A stretch of 64,000 nt of DNA, taken from Paenibacillus arenilitoris. GTDB lineage: Bacteria; Bacillota; Bacilli; Paenibacillales; Paenibacillaceae. The stretch spans positions 24,437-88,436 of the forward strand of contig NZ_JACXIY010000034.1 in NCBI RefSeq assembly GCF_014705655.1, read 5' to 3'. The notes under the pieces are model-generated. The model saw only the letters and a list, made by a program, of their open reading frames with translations. It was not told the origin of the DNA and searched no databases. Made by a program: the position numbers and the translations under genes. Shown here one piece after another: positions 1 through 8,376 of this stretch (position 1 is its first letter; every line of letters starts with the position of its first letter).

Positions 1-51
1 GCGGCAGAACAAGAGGAGTCCATAAATTACAAGGAAAAGTGAGGAATAATC

Positions 52-1008
52 ATGAATGACTTTTTCAATGCTTCCATTTGGGAAGATGCATGGAAAAATG
101 ATTCTGATACCGTGGTAAACAAGATGAGAAGAGCTGGAATTGATCCTGCCAGATCTTTTGACCATAAAGCCAAAACCTTTAACGAACAATCGTTTAACGA
201 AGAGGGTAGAAAACGAACCCAACGAATCATGAACTGGCTGGAAGGACAAGGAGTTCAATTCGAAAATAATAGCATTTTGGATATTGGCGCCGCATCGGGC
301 GTATTCTCAGTACCTTTTGCAGAGCAAGGGGCTCAAGTAACCGCCGTAGAGACTTCTCCTCCGCAAATAGAATTACTCGAAAAGAACATCTCTAAATTCG
401 CCGAAGACCAGGTGAAGATCATTTCTGAAAAGTTTGAAGATATTGATGTTAAAACAAAAGGCTGGAATCAGGCCTTTGATCTCGTCTTTGTATCGATGTG
501 TCCAGTCATTCATGATTGGCAGAGCGTGGAGAAGGTTCTTCAGTGCGCTCGGAAGTTCTGTTATATCAGTATGCCGATAAATCCTGCGGAGCACAGCCTT
601 GTGAGCGAAGTTTGGCCTCTCATCACGGGTCAGACCTTCCATACGAAACCTATGGAAATGGGATATTTACTTCATTTGTTGTATCTAAAAGGTTATGCTT
701 ATGAGTCGCTAATCACGTGGGAAACGAAAACAACAGAGGTCACCAGAGAAGCGGCATTGCAGGAAACAATGACTTGGCTTCGCCATCATCATCTTCCTAC
801 AGATGAACATGAGCAGAATCGGAAAATCATAAATGAATATTTAGAGCAAGCCTATTCGTCCGGCAAAGTAGTCATCCGGAAGGGAGGACGTTTTGGCAAG
901 GTACTGATTCGATTACAGGACAGAACATGTATATGGGAGAAATTTGATTTCGGTAAATCGAGTTGGGAGTCCAGAAAAATAGAGATCCCTTTCCGGTCAA
1001 GCCATTAA
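52..1008 (+). CDS. class I SAM-dependent methyltransferase
   Basis: A 318-residue protein with a Rossmann methyltransferase core. The SAM-binding motif I (LDIGAASG) lies near residues 76-83 and is followed by an acidic strand end (VETSPPQ) that would hold the ribose. This is the pattern of the Methyltransf_11/25 group; the substrate cannot be told from the sequence. The start at 52 has a GAGG-type ribosome site about 9 nt upstream. The C-terminal third (from about residue 200) has no motif I know and may be a substrate-recognition domain. It stands alone, with an edge-truncated region before it and a decayed gene after it. It could modify a small molecule, a protein or RNA. Confidence 0.8.
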   Translation: MNDFFNASIWEDAWKNDSDTVVNKMRRAGIDPARSFDHKAKTFNEQSFNEEGRKRTQRIMNWLEGQGVQFENNSILDIGAASGVFSVPFAEQGAQVTAVETSPPQIELLEKNISKFAEDQVKIISEKFEDIDVKTKGWNQAFDLVFVSMCPVIHDWQSVEKVLQCARKFCYISMPINPAEHSLVSEVWPLITGQTFHTKPMEMGYLLHLLYLKGYAYESLITWETKTTEVTREAALQETMTWLRHHHLPTDEHEQNRKIINEYLEQAYSSGKVVIRKGGRFGKVLIRLQDRTCIWEKFDFGKSSWESRKIEIPFRSSH

Positions 1009-1115
1009 GTCCAGTAAACGGAGATATACCAAGGCTGGGTAAAATATCATGACCACGACTTGGAGCTGGCCGTGCCGCCAGCGGGTTGATCGCTACGCGA
1101 GATCGCGCACCAGAA

Positions 1116-1811
1116 GTGCAGCTGTTTCGCTGCCAGGGCACAAGCGCGGTTCCGGCCGTTCTTGCCGGACGAGTCGCTGGATGTCGCATCTTACGACCGC
1201 TAAATCACGAACTTATTGGATCATGACATTCAGGGGGGATCATCAACGGAACGACGGGAGAAGCTCCGACGGTCTCGTGGGTGCCATCGCAAGAGGGCAT
1301 TATCGAACATTTCAGGCGTGCCGCGCAAACGGGATTGCCCGTGATCGCGTATAAAGTTTCCTCCCGCACGGGCGTGCGCTTAAGCGCGAACGCGGCAGCG
1401 GCAATCCTCGCGCTGGACGGGGTTCTGGGAATGAAGGACAGTTCCGGCGGGACCGAGCTGTTCTCGGCGCTGACGCGACTTCGCGTATCGAAGCCCATCC
1501 TATGCGGGGAAGACGCGAGCTTTCTCGCGATGCTGCATCTGGGGGCCGCGGGAGGCCTATTAGCATCGGCCAACCTCAGGACGGAGACGATCCTGGAGAC
1601 GTATCGGCAATTCCGAGACGGCAAGACGGTCCAGGCGGAGAACTCCTTCCATTCGCTGGCTCCTCTAATCGAGCGGTTGTTCCGGGAGTCGAACCCCGCT
1701 CCCCTCAAATGGCTGCTCTCGCATCAAGGTACTTTGGCGTCGGAGACACTTCGCCTGCCGCTGATGCCCATATCCGGCGAACTGGGACAGCAACTCGTGA
1801 AGGAGCTTTAG
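1116..1811 (+). pseudogene. decayed dihydrodipicolinate synthase family (DapA-like) gene
   Basis: Pieces of a DapA/NAL-type class I aldolase can be read here in changing frames. They are an N-terminal stretch resembling QGTSAVPAV (about 1131-1160), then FLPDESLDVASYDR followed by an in-frame stop, then INGTTGEAPTVSW from 1242, joined directly to PSQEGIIEHF and the intact C-terminal half (1281-1811). About 60 residues of the barrel that normally separate the GTTGE motif from the second half are missing, and at least two frameshifts and one stop are needed. The 176-residue open part still carries the GMKDSSGG segment around the expected Schiff-base lysine. It could be expressed as a fragment but cannot form a complete barrel. 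Its stop overlaps that of the convergent GyrI-like gene. Confidence 0.75.
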
Positions 1812-2446
1812 CTATCGTGCCGATCACGGGTGTTTACAGGGAATCGCAGCACCGTTTTCAGCTTTGACGGCTCGGTCTTACGGGGATCCGACAAATAAAT
1901 TTCCCGATGAATTTTGCTGGACCGGATAAATCCCTGTTCCGTACAAAACGCTTCCATCCGGGCAAAGCTTTCCGGTTCTTCGTCGAAGCTTCCAATATGC
2001 ATCATTTGACAATTCAATCCGTCTTCGACATGCTCAAACCGGATCTTCTCAAGAAACGGATTTGCCCTTTTCCTTTTTGTCTGTTCCAAAAATCGTTCGA
2101 AATGTTGCTCGGTTAGAAAATCGGGTTGGCGGATCATAATGGTGTATTTAAAATTGCTTTTGTCCGTCGCGGGCTTTGACCGGTCGAGCAAGTCCCATTC
2201 GCCCTCGAGCGGAAAAACCGTATATTCATAGTATCCATCCGGCACATTTTCGCTTTTGTAAGACATTTTCACCGCATAACTCATACTGTACAAAGCTTCC
2301 GTCGCCATGGCGAACTCCTCGCCGTTCGGGTCCCCGGAACCGCCGACCGTAAAAAACGGCATCCTCGGCACTTCCACGATTTCCGGCGACGTTTTCGGCC
2401 TGTAGAGTTCCTTGTAATCTTTTTTATAATCCACCTTTTTGCCCAA
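1808..2446 (-). CDS. GyrI-like small-molecule-binding domain protein
   Basis: A 212-residue protein of the GyrI-like/SOUL-fold family. It has the typical opening KKVDYKKDYKELY, a central PFFTVGGSGDPN loop, and a C-terminal segment on fitness-type YlSDPRKT. Family members bind hydrophobic or cationic small molecules and often stand alone or are fused to AraC/MerR regulators; none is fused here. The start is placed at a TTG at 2446, because a clear AAGGAGAGG lies about 6 nt upstream; the ATG 42 nt further up (2488) has no ribosome site. It converges on the dapA-like remnant with overlapping stops. The ligand is unknown. Confidence 0.75.
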   Translation of the reverse strand: MGKKVDYKKDYKELYRPKTSPEIVEVPRMPFFTVGGSGDPNGEEFAMATEALYSMSYAVKMSYKSENVPDGYYEYTVFPLEGEWDLLDRSKPATDKSNFKYTIMIRQPDFLTEQHFERFLEQTKRKRANPFLEKIRFEHVEDGLNCQMMHIGSFDEEPESFARMEAFCTEQGFIRSSKIHREIYLSDPRKTEPSKLKTVLRFPVNTRDRHDS

Positions 2447-2513
2447 AGCCGACCTCTCCTTTTCACCTATTACCGCTTTAAAAAACATCGAGCGTAGCTT
2501 TATCCTAACCGCA

Positions 2514-3350
2514 TCACACTGACACCGTTATGTCAGTGGCATTTGATTTTATTCGGCGCGCGACCTGAAGAACGGCGCCCCAGTGGCGGCGAACCGACTT
2601 TTCCGGACGGCGATTGAGACGAATTCGGATTTCGTTGAATAGCTTGTCTCGCTTCCATCCCTCCATAAGGATATGCCCGGAGAAGGTTTCGAGGAGTTTA
2701 ACGTACGCCTCCGCATCATAAATGCGCTCCCAATCGAAATACCGCAGGTGAACAACCTCAAACAGACCGCTTCTCTCCATCTCATCCCTCTGCTCGCTAA
2801 GCTCCCCCGGCCGCGGCCAATCGTTGTCGTCTACCGATTTCCCTTCGCCGAGCTCATAATAAACGGTTTGAATTTCGCGGAAGAAGGGATCTCCCCCGTC
2901 CGGAAAAACGTGATCCGCGTTCCAAAATGCCAGGTATCCGCCGGGACGAAGGAGCTGCCATGCCTTCCTGTACCGAACTTCGGGATCCATCCATTTCCAG
3001 GCGGTTGCGGCGTATACCAGATCAAACCCGTTCTCCGTCTCCGGCTGCCAGTCCTCGAAGTTCCCATTGATGACGTCAACGTCCATGCCGGCCAGGTTTT
3101 GACGGGCGACTGCAGCGAGTTCGGCGCCAAGTTCTATGCACGTGATTTTGAATCCGCGCTTGGCTAGCGGAAGAGTAGCCTTTCCCGTAGCGCAACCCAC
3201 TTCCAACAAACGATCGCCCGGATTCAAATTTGCTGCATGGATCAAATCGTCGAATAATGAATCCGGGTAATCCGGACGCGCCTGCTGATAAATACTCGCG
3301 GCTTGTTCAAATGACTCGCGCAACTTCATGGCATCGTTCTTCACACTCAT
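2514..3350 (-). CDS. class I SAM-dependent methyltransferase
   Basis: A 278-residue methyltransferase with motif I LLEVGCATG near residues 44-52, an acidic motif II (CIELG), and a motif IV/V region (AATAWKWMDP) typical of small-molecule C/N/O-methyltransferases of the Methyltransf_11/25 type. The start ATG at 3350 sits 4-5 nt after a perfect AGGAGG. The gene is divergent from the glyoxalase-fold gene at 3594. The substrate is not recognisable. It is not closely similar to the other methyltransferase at the left edge. Confidence 0.8.
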   Translation of the reverse strand: MSVKNDAMKLRESFEQAASIYQQARPDYPDSLFDDLIHAANLNPGDRLLEVGCATGKATLPLAKRGFKITCIELGAELAAVARQNLAGMDVDVINGNFEDWQPETENGFDLVYAATAWKWMDPEVRYRKAWQLLRPGGYLAFWNADHVFPDGGDPFFREIQTVYYELGEGKSVDDNDWPRPGELSEQRDEMERSGLFEVVHLRYFDWERIYDAEAYVKLLETFSGHILMEGWKRDKLFNEIRIRLNRRPEKSVRRHWGAVLQVARRIKSNATDITVSV

Positions 3351-3593
3351 AATACCTCCTGATCGGTGTTTGCCTTTAAGTATGCACTAACGTTGGCAAG
3401 AAATCATCTTCATCACACGATGAACCGAACTGCCGATGAGCGATGCAAAGAAACCTTAAAGCACTTGCCGGATTCCTTGCTTTCCGGATTGAAGGATTCG
3501 GATGCCGCGAGTTGAACTTTAGCATTTGCACGAATGTTGTACGATAAAAGGGTAACGGAGTTAATAAGCCCTTTCTACGAGGAGGATGATCAC

Positions 3594-4322
3594 TTGTCAG
3601 CAGAAAGCTTCGAAACCGCGATCCCCATTTTACCGAGCAGATCCATTGACGAACAGCTGGATTTCTACCAAGCGTTAGGCTTCGAAGTGACTTATCGTCA
3701 AGCTAAGCCGAACCTGTACGCTTGCGTCCGCCATCGGATCGTGGAGCTGCATTTCTTCGTCCTTAAGCAGCTGGACCCGGCGAATTCTTATAGCATGTGC
3801 TACGTCCATGTTCCCGACGTGGATGCCGTGTACAAGGAATTCAGCGAGAACTTAAAGAAAAAGTACCGTAAAGTCCTAACCAAAGGACTTCCCCGAATTT
3901 CTAAACCGAGCGACCTGATGGAGGACCGCAGATTCAACCTGATCGACCCTGCCGGCAACCGCCTGCTGATCGGAACGAAACATACCGCCATAAAGCTTAT
4001 CGTAGAGGAAACCTCCAAATTCGCAAGCGCGTTTGAGACCTCATACCGGTTGATGTACGCCAAAGACGAGCCTGCCGATGCAGCCAAAGTGCTGGATCAT
4101 GTCCTTCCGAAAGCGGAAGAGGCATCGGCAACGCTTCGCTATAGAGCTTACGTACTCCGAGCCGATATCGCCGTCTCTATGGAGGAATGGGCGATTGCGG
4201 GTACTTATGTTCAGGAAGCGAATCGGATGACGTTATCCGATACGGAACTCGGCGAGGTGGCGGAGCAATTCGAGAAAGTTAAGGAGCTTAGAGACGCGAT
4301 CGAAAGGAAGGAGCGATCGTAA
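3594..4322 (+). CDS. VOC/glyoxalase-fold protein with C-terminal helical (TPR-like) domain
   Basis: The first about 125 residues of this 242-residue protein form one VOC (glyoxalase/bleomycin-resistance) module: AIPILPSRSIDEQLDFYQ, VELHFF, CYVHVPDVDAVYKEF and a terminal DPAGNRLLIGT strand. The last about 110 residues are alpha-helical with repeat-like periodicity (AKVLDHVLPKAEE, RYRAYVLRADIA, WAIAGTYVQEA), like degenerate TPRs. I chose the TTG at 3594, with AGGAGG 8 nt upstream, over the ATG at 3534, which has no ribosome site. Annotators usually call such proteins bleomycin resistance protein, but binding of a drug is not shown. Metal ligands of a real glyoxalase are not obvious. Confidence 0.75.
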   Translation: MSAESFETAIPILPSRSIDEQLDFYQALGFEVTYRQAKPNLYACVRHRIVELHFFVLKQLDPANSYSMCYVHVPDVDAVYKEFSENLKKKYRKVLTKGLPRISKPSDLMEDRRFNLIDPAGNRLLIGTKHTAIKLIVEETSKFASAFETSYRLMYAKDEPADAAKVLDHVLPKAEEASATLRYRAYVLRADIAVSMEEWAIAGTYVQEANRMTLSDTELGEVAEQFEKVKELRDAIERKERS

Positions 4323-4417
4323 ATAACATTTCTATGGCGGACAACGCTTTAAAGGCTAATCCTCCGTAAGGGATGACCTTTCCGACAGGCTGCGCATCAG
4401 CACGGCTGGCCAAGCAA

Positions 4418-4441
4418 AAAGGCTGCGGTTGTGCAGCCTTT
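4418..4441 (+). terminator. hairpin downstream of the VOC gene
   Basis: AAAGGCTGC pairs with GCAGCCTTT across a 6-nt loop. It is about 100 nt after the VOC stop. The T tract is short, so termination is probable but not certain. Confidence 0.5.
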
Positions 4442-4607
4442 GCGCCATCGATGAGGCGGCCGGAAGAAACACCTGCTTATGTGCAGGTATTTCAAGGACA
4501 TGAGCCCCTATCGAGCTTGCCAAACGAAAAAAAGATGTACTACCGCAGGCATTAGCCTCGCAGCACGCATGGAGAGACTAAATTCCTGCACATTTGCAGG
4601 CATCGGT

Positions 4608-4752
4608 ATGAACCGCGCTGCCCGAGGGCCGAACATGCGGCGGCTCCCTCATGAACCGCGCTGCCCGAGGCAGTTCATGCGGCGGCTCCGGCATGAGACG
4701 CACTGCCGAAGGGCAGCTCACACGGCGGCTTCGGCACGAGACGCTAATCGAG
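4608..4752. repeat. tandem repeat, about 43-bp unit, just over three copies
   Basis: Units start at 4608, 4651, 4693 and (partial) 4736. Each opens with ATGA(A/G)(C/A)CGC.CTGCC and ends with a CGGCGGCT block. The 460-nt stretch 4323-4781 otherwise holds only the hairpin at 4418 and no convincing gene. Confidence 0.75.
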
Positions 4753-4781
4753 CGAACCTTCCAACTTTCGAAATGGGCGCT

Positions 4782-5432
4782 TCAGCCCAAATGGCGGTCC
4801 CCCAGCGTCAGCGTTCCGAAGCTGGCGCTGCGGTGAAAATCGGGCACGGCGGACTGTACCTCCGCCCAGCTCAAATAATGAGGGGCCGGCGTCCGGTCGC
4901 CGCATTTGTAGAAATTGCCTCTCATCGCCGCGCCCGGAACGGCGCGAAAGTCCGGGAACGAGCGTCTTATGAACGCAAACGGAATACGCAGGTCAAGCTT
5001 CCAATAGATCCGGCCGCTTGCCGGATCCCGCAAGCCGACTTCGGCACGTATGCCGATCGGGGCGTCAGCGATTTTTTGGCGGTTCTCGCGCGGTTCGCCG
5101 ACCTCCAGCAGCAGCGTCCCGGCCGCATTCAGCTCAAAGTTGAAGTAACGCGAATCCTTGTCCGGAATCGGCTGGACGAAAAACTCGACGCAGCTGTCCT
5201 CGTACACCGGAGCCCCGTCCTCCTTATGCCGGACGACCGGCGATTCCTCGAATACCCGGAATTGCACGTACAGCGCTTCTTCGTCATAAACGCCGCGCAC
5301 CTCGGTCTCGGGAGGCCGATCAAGCAGCAGCCATTGCCGATTATTCACCGCAACCGGCGGCAGCCGCAGCCACTCCTCGTTTGAAAGCTCCGCAGCCGCC
5401 GCGTCATAAGGAAACTCATGATGTTTGTTCAT
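4782..5432 (-). CDS. CBM9-like carbohydrate-binding domain protein
   Basis: A 216-residue protein matching the CBM9-like (DOMON-type beta sandwich) family: VYDEEALYVQFRVFEESP, then DSCVEFFVQP and FNFELNAAGTLL, which form the usual YDxxxLYV/D.vE.ff.p signature. It lacks a signal peptide and so appears cytoplasmic, unlike CBM9 modules of secreted xylanases. It is the last gene of an operon with a sugar dehydrogenase and an isomerase (11 nt from the stop of the preceding gene), which suggests a role in handling a sugar or its lactone. The ribosome site is weak; an alternative ATG at 5462 overlaps the upstream gene. Confidence 0.7.
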   Translation of the reverse strand: MNKHHEFPYDAAAAELSNEEWLRLPPVAVNNRQWLLLDRPPETEVRGVYDEEALYVQFRVFEESPVVRHKEDGAPVYEDSCVEFFVQPIPDKDSRYFNFELNAAGTLLLEVGEPRENRQKIADAPIGIRAEVGLRDPASGRIYWKLDLRIPFAFIRRSFPDFRAVPGAAMRGNFYKCGDRTPAPHYLSWAEVQSAVPDFHRSASFGTLTLGDRHLG

Positions 5433-5443
5433 ATGGAGAACCG

Positions 5444-6466
5444 TTACGGTACGGCAACCCATTCGCCGCGCCGGTCCGCCGATTCCCGCTCCGCCGTCAC
5501 GATCTCGATGCTCTCCTTCGTGCTGGCCGGCGTCGCCGTATCGAGCGGCAAGCCTTGAACGAGCGCTTCCGCAAAATATTTCAGCTGATAATAATAGCCG
5601 TGATCCGCCGGCAGCTCGGCCGTGAAGCCTTGGCCTTCATTCGGATGAACGCTCACGACGCCGTCCTCAAACTGGATATTGCCGTGCTCGAAATTGACTT
5701 TGTACCCCATCTCGAAGCCGAAATCGCCGTTCAGCGTCCAATCCACGTGAGAGGACACAATTTTGTCGTCCGCAAAGCGGTAATGCGTCGAGACGATATC
5801 GTAGCCGCTTCCCGGTATGACGTTCCGGCCGTAGCAGGATACCGCCTCCGGCTTGCCGAACAGCCAGTTGACGACGTCGGTATCGTGCACATGCATATCC
5901 AGCAGCGCGCCGCCGCCCTTCTCGTTTTGCAGCACCCAAGGCCCCCAGGAAGGCGTCCCTCCGCCGCGGTAGAAATGAGCGCTCGTGACGCTACCGAATT
6001 TGCCGCCCGCAACCAGCTCCCGCAAATAGACGTATGCCGGCCAGAAGCGCAGACATTGCCCGATCATCAGCTGCTTGCCGCTTGCTTCCGCCGCGGCGAT
6101 CATCGCGTCGCATTCCTCGGCGTTCATCGCCATCGGCTTCTCGCAGAGGACGTGAACGCCGCTGTTCAAGCATTGAACGGCTACGTCGCGGTGCAGGAAG
6201 GTCGGCAGCGTAATATCGACGGCATCAAGCCGCTCGCCCTCCAGCATCGCTTGCACCGACGTATATTTGCGGAACCGCCCGTAATCGATCTCGTTGCCCG
6301 AGGACGTGTCGATATTGCCGCCGCCGCCTCCTCCGTTCAGCTTGGCCTCGTCGACGTCGCAAAGCGCAACGACGCGAATCGGCGCGCCTTCCCTCTCGAG
6401 ACGAAGATAATTCTCCAAATGCGTCTTGCCCATGAAGCCAAGCCCGATCAGTCCGATATTCAGCAT
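5444..6466 (-). CDS. Gfo/Idh/MocA family NAD(P)-dependent oxidoreductase
   Basis: A 340-residue sugar dehydrogenase. The N-terminal Rossmann domain starts LNIGLIGLGFMGKTH (GxGxxG), and CEKPMAMN carries the catalytic EKP motif. The C-terminal half has GGGALLDMHVHDTDVVNWLFG, the family segment with the conserved aspartate and histidine. Such enzymes oxidise inositols, glucose derivatives or glycosides. The start is the ATG at 6466, which overlaps the stop of the upstream isomerase gene by one base (TGATG), so the two are translationally coupled. Oddity: six consecutive glycines between the second beta strand and the following helix (about residues 50-55), a likely insertion in a loop near the cofactor. 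Confidence 0.88.
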   Translation of the reverse strand: MLNIGLIGLGFMGKTHLENYLRLEREGAPIRVVALCDVDEAKLNGGGGGGNIDTSSGNEIDYGRFRKYTSVQAMLEGERLDAVDITLPTFLHRDVAVQCLNSGVHVLCEKPMAMNAEECDAMIAAAEASGKQLMIGQCLRFWPAYVYLRELVAGGKFGSVTSAHFYRGGGTPSWGPWVLQNEKGGGALLDMHVHDTDVVNWLFGKPEAVSCYGRNVIPGSGYDIVSTHYRFADDKIVSSHVDWTLNGDFGFEMGYKVNFEHGNIQFEDGVVSVHPNEGQGFTAELPADHGYYYQLKYFAEALVQGLPLDTATPASTKESIEIVTAERESADRRGEWVAVP

Positions 6467-7314
6467 CAGCGTTCCGTCCTCCCCAATATGGCATCCATCG
6501 CCGCCGAAGTGTTGTACACGATTTGTTTCGTATGATAGGTGTAGGGCGGTATCATCTCCGCCGTCACGTAATCGTTGTAACCGATGGCTTCCAGCGCCCG
6601 CATAACCGCCGGGTAATCGACGTCTCCCGCGAGCAGGTCGACGAAGCCGTGAAGCCCTCCCGCCTGTCTGCGGTAATCCTTGAAATGAACCTTCTTGATG
6701 CGCTTGTTCAAAATGGAAATCCAATGCTCGGGGTAGCCCGCGTAGACGACATTGCCTACATCGAAGTAGGAGCCGACATAGTCGGAGCCGACCGCATCGA
6801 TGAACCCGCGCATTTCCAGCGGCGACAGCAGAAACTTATTCCACACGTTCTCGATGCCGACCGACACGCTCACCGCTTCCGCTTCCTTCGCCAGCTTCGA
6901 GAAGAACGCGAGCGCATTGTCGTATGCCCGGTCATAAGGCACGACCTGCGCATCCGGAATGAAATCGACGCCGACCGCGCCAGGCACGATCAATACGGAA
7001 TCGACTCCGAGCGCGGCGGCGTGCTCCAGCTGCTTCCTCGCAATATCGAACGCTTTGCCGCTCACCTGCGGGTTCTCGCTCGTCGGCGGGTAGTCCCAGT
7101 ACAGGCCGCTGGCCAGGCTGGACAGCTCGATGCCGGTATCGTCCGCGAAGCGGCGAACGGCGCGAACTTCCTCGGCCGTGCTCGCAAGGCTCAGCGGTCC
7201 GGTTTCGTTCAGCGACAGCTCGATGCCGTCAAAGCCCGCATCCTTGGCCAGTACAATGCTTTCCTCCAGGCTCATGCCTGCCGGGAAAGACCAGATATTG
7301 ATTCCTTTTTTCAC
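6466..7314 (-). CDS. sugar phosphate isomerase/epimerase (AP endonuclease 2 TIM barrel)
   Basis: A 282-residue TIM-barrel protein of the xylose isomerase-like/AP-endonuclease 2 family. Landmarks include GINIWSFP at the N-terminus, DGIELSLNE, the metal-binding glutamate in VGIENVWNKF, YFDVGNVVYAG, KKVHFKDY, and the last glutamate in YVTAEMIPP. The set E/D/H/E fits a divalent-metal sugar isomerase or epimerase such as IolE/IolI types. It is the first gene of the operon with the dehydrogenase and CBM9-like protein. The start is a GTG at 7314 with AAGGAGG 9 nt upstream. The exact sugar is unknown. Confidence 0.85.
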   Translation of the reverse strand: MKKGINIWSFPAGMSLEESIVLAKDAGFDGIELSLNETGPLSLASTAEEVRAVRRFADDTGIELSSLASGLYWDYPPTSENPQVSGKAFDIARKQLEHAAALGVDSVLIVPGAVGVDFIPDAQVVPYDRAYDNALAFFSKLAKEAEAVSVSVGIENVWNKFLLSPLEMRGFIDAVGSDYVGSYFDVGNVVYAGYPEHWISILNKRIKKVHFKDYRRQAGGLHGFVDLLAGDVDYPAVMRALEAIGYNDYVTAEMIPPYTYHTKQIVYNTSAAMDAILGRTER

Positions 7315-7347
7315 GACGGTCAGCCTCCTTAGCTCGTTATAAAGCTA

Positions 7348-7353
7348 ATTATA
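7348..7353 (-). promoter_or_regulatory. -10 box for the isomerase operon
   Basis: A perfect TATAAT on the minus strand lies 34 nt before the GTG start of the isomerase gene. No good -35 lies 17 nt upstream (AAGGCG). That fits a promoter that needs an activator such as the divergent AraC protein; this is inference. Confidence 0.5.
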
Positions 7354-7421
7354 GCGACCGTCCCGAGGCTCGCCTTTAGCAAATCGGCCGGACCTTTTGC
7401 ACAGCTCGAAAAGGATTTATA

Positions 7422-8369
7422 ATGAATGCAAACGAGAAGAAGACGGGGAGAGAGCCGCCCATGGAATTCGCACGCCATACGTTAAAAGAAACGCTTGCGG
7501 TGCGCAATCTGATTTCGTTCCATTACTTTGAATTTGCCAAAGGATATGTATTCGAAGGCGAGCAGCATGACTTTTGGGAGTTATTGTACGTGGACAAGGG
7601 GTCCGTCGAGGTCAGGGCGGACGACCGCACGCATCAGCTCGAGCAAGGCATGATCATATTCCATAAACCCGGCGAGTTTCATACGGTCGAGGTCGGCCAG
7701 CGGCATAAGCCGCCGAACTTATTCGTGCTGTCGTTCGAGTGCGCTTCTCCGTGCATGGCCAGGCTCGAGAACGTTATCGCGCGGCTGGGCACGAATGAAC
7801 GGAATCTGCTGTCGCTGCTGCTTCAGGAAGGCTTCCACTCCTTCGAGCCTCCCTACGACAATTCGCAAACCCACGAGCTCGTCCGCCGCGACGGCGCTCC
7901 GTTCGCCAGCGAGCAGGCGATGCGCAATTACTTGGAGATGCTGCTGATCCGGCTGATCCGGCAGCGGGACGATGCCGATCGCCAAGCCGCGCGCAAGCCC
8001 GCCTCGTTCCAAACCGAGAAGGCGGAGCAGCAGACGGCCGAGCGGATTATCGCGTTCATGCGCGAGCACCTGTCCGAGCAGCTTACGCTCGACAGGCTGT
8101 GCAAAGAGCTGCATCTCGGGAAAAGCCGACTGAAGGAAATTTTTCAAGCGCAGGCCGGCATCGGGGCGATGGACTATTTCAAGCAGCTGAAGATCGAGGA
8201 AGCGAAGACGCTTATTCGCGAGCAGCAGTACAACTTCACGGAAATTGCGGCCATGCTCGGTTACGGCAGCATTCATTATTTCTCGCGCGATTTCAAGAAA
8301 GCGACCGGAATGCCGCCGTCGGATTACGCGCGTACCGCCAAAGCCCGCGTCCGGGTGGATCCGGTGTAA
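7422..8369 (+). CDS. AraC-family transcriptional regulator with cupin sensor
   Basis: A 315-residue one-component regulator. An N-terminal AraC-type cupin (HDFWELLYVDKGSVEV, QGMIIFHKPGEFHTVE; about residues 45-105) would bind a sugar. The C-terminal 100 residues carry two helix-turn-helix motifs (LTLDRLCKELHLGKSRLKEIF and FTEIAAMLGYGSIHYFSRDFKKATGMPPSDYAR). It is divergent from the isomerase operon across about 107 nt, so it very likely controls it. The ATG at 7422 has AAAGGA upstream; an internal ATG at 7461 with GGGGAGAG is an alternative start. It converges on the metal ATPase gene with only 7 nt between stops. Confidence 0.88.
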   Translation: MNANEKKTGREPPMEFARHTLKETLAVRNLISFHYFEFAKGYVFEGEQHDFWELLYVDKGSVEVRADDRTHQLEQGMIIFHKPGEFHTVEVGQRHKPPNLFVLSFECASPCMARLENVIARLGTNERNLLSLLLQEGFHSFEPPYDNSQTHELVRRDGAPFASEQAMRNYLEMLLIRLIRQRDDADRQAARKPASFQTEKAEQQTAERIIAFMREHLSEQLTLDRLCKELHLGKSRLKEIFQAQAGIGAMDYFKQLKIEEAKTLIREQQYNFTEIAAMLGYGSIHYFSRDFKKATGMPPSDYARTAKARVRVDPV

Positions 8370-8376
8370 AGTCGAC

